Source: Deltaproteobacteria bacterium
Lineage (GTDB): Bacteria; Myxococcota; Myxococcia; Myxococcales; Myxococcaceae
NCBI GenBank assembly: GCA_016875515.1
Contig: VGRA01000188.1
Location: 1 to 5,917 of the forward strand
DNA length: 5,917 nucleotides
Direction: 5' to 3'
This document shows, piece after piece, positions 5,830 to 5,917 of the stretch (the first letter of the stretch is position 1; every line of letters begins with the position of its first letter). Below the pieces are notes generated by a model. That model worked only from the letters and a program-made list of their open reading frames with translations, did no database searches and was not told the DNA's origin. Position numbers and translations under genes: made by a program.

Positions 5830-5917
5830 GTTCCCACCAGGACGAGCGCCTTCATGCCCCCCCGGGACGGTCCGGCAGCGCCTCGAACGGACCGCGTCCA
5901 CCCCGTCCAGCGCGCGG
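5826..5917 (-). pseudogene. Short coding remnants at the window edge, product unknown
   Basis: Two fragments are visible. The first, entering from the edge, reads RALDGVDAV in one frame and then FEALPDRPGGA-stop (TGA at 5854-5852) in another, as if joined at about 5888. The second is a nine-codon frame from ATG 5855 (MKALVLVGT, TGA at 5828-5826) whose ATG overlaps the previous stop as ATGA and whose own stop overlaps the oxidoreductase ATG, again as ATGA. This is the layout of a tightly packed operon, but the nine-codon piece looks like only the start of a gene. ALDGVDAV is seen in NAD-dependent epimerases among others; I do not assign a product. Confidence 0.35.

Overview
This is a very G+C-rich window (roughly 70% by eye). 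All recognisable genes lie on the minus strand, so they are transcribed from high to low coordinates. The codon use, together with a large Cys-rich lipoprotein that combines an Ig-like anchor domain, six-Cys tandem repeats and a lamin-tail domain, points to a myxobacterium (Myxococcota; Myxococcus, Corallococcus or Archangium type). This is inference from protein style, not a database match.

Layout in transcription order. (1) 5917 to about 4246 is a block of fragmented genes: remnants of one or two unidentified genes at the window edge (5826-5917), a Gfo/Idh/MocA-type oxidoreductase with only its two ends left (5458-5829), a CgeB-like glycosyltransferase cut into three frame pieces with part of its C-terminal half missing (4515-5352), and a DoxX-like membrane protein that is open but seems to lack its third and fourth helices (4246-4593). 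The pieces keep strong family sequence and few nonsense codons, so the damage is either very recent or an assembly or sequencing artefact. (2) 1960-4176 is an intact 738-residue predicted lipoprotein. (3) 1839-1959 is a structured intergenic spacer. (4) 834-1838 is an intact GT-B glycosyltransferase of the family-4 type, resembling LpcC-like LPS-core transferases. (5) 1-837 is a second family-4-type glycosyltransferase, joined to the first by an ATGA stop/start overlap and cut off by the window edge.

Taken together, the window looks like part of a surface-polysaccharide or glycoconjugate locus: two translationally coupled glycosyltransferases on one side, a broken sugar-modifying set (oxidoreductase plus CgeB-like transferase) on the other, and an unrelated envelope lipoprotein between them. 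I see no tRNA, rRNA, CRISPR, insertion sequence or plus-strand gene. I do not see convincing evidence for a wholly new system. The points most worth checking are the serial deletions in the right-hand 1.7 kb and the alternating Cys-repeat architecture of the lipoprotein.
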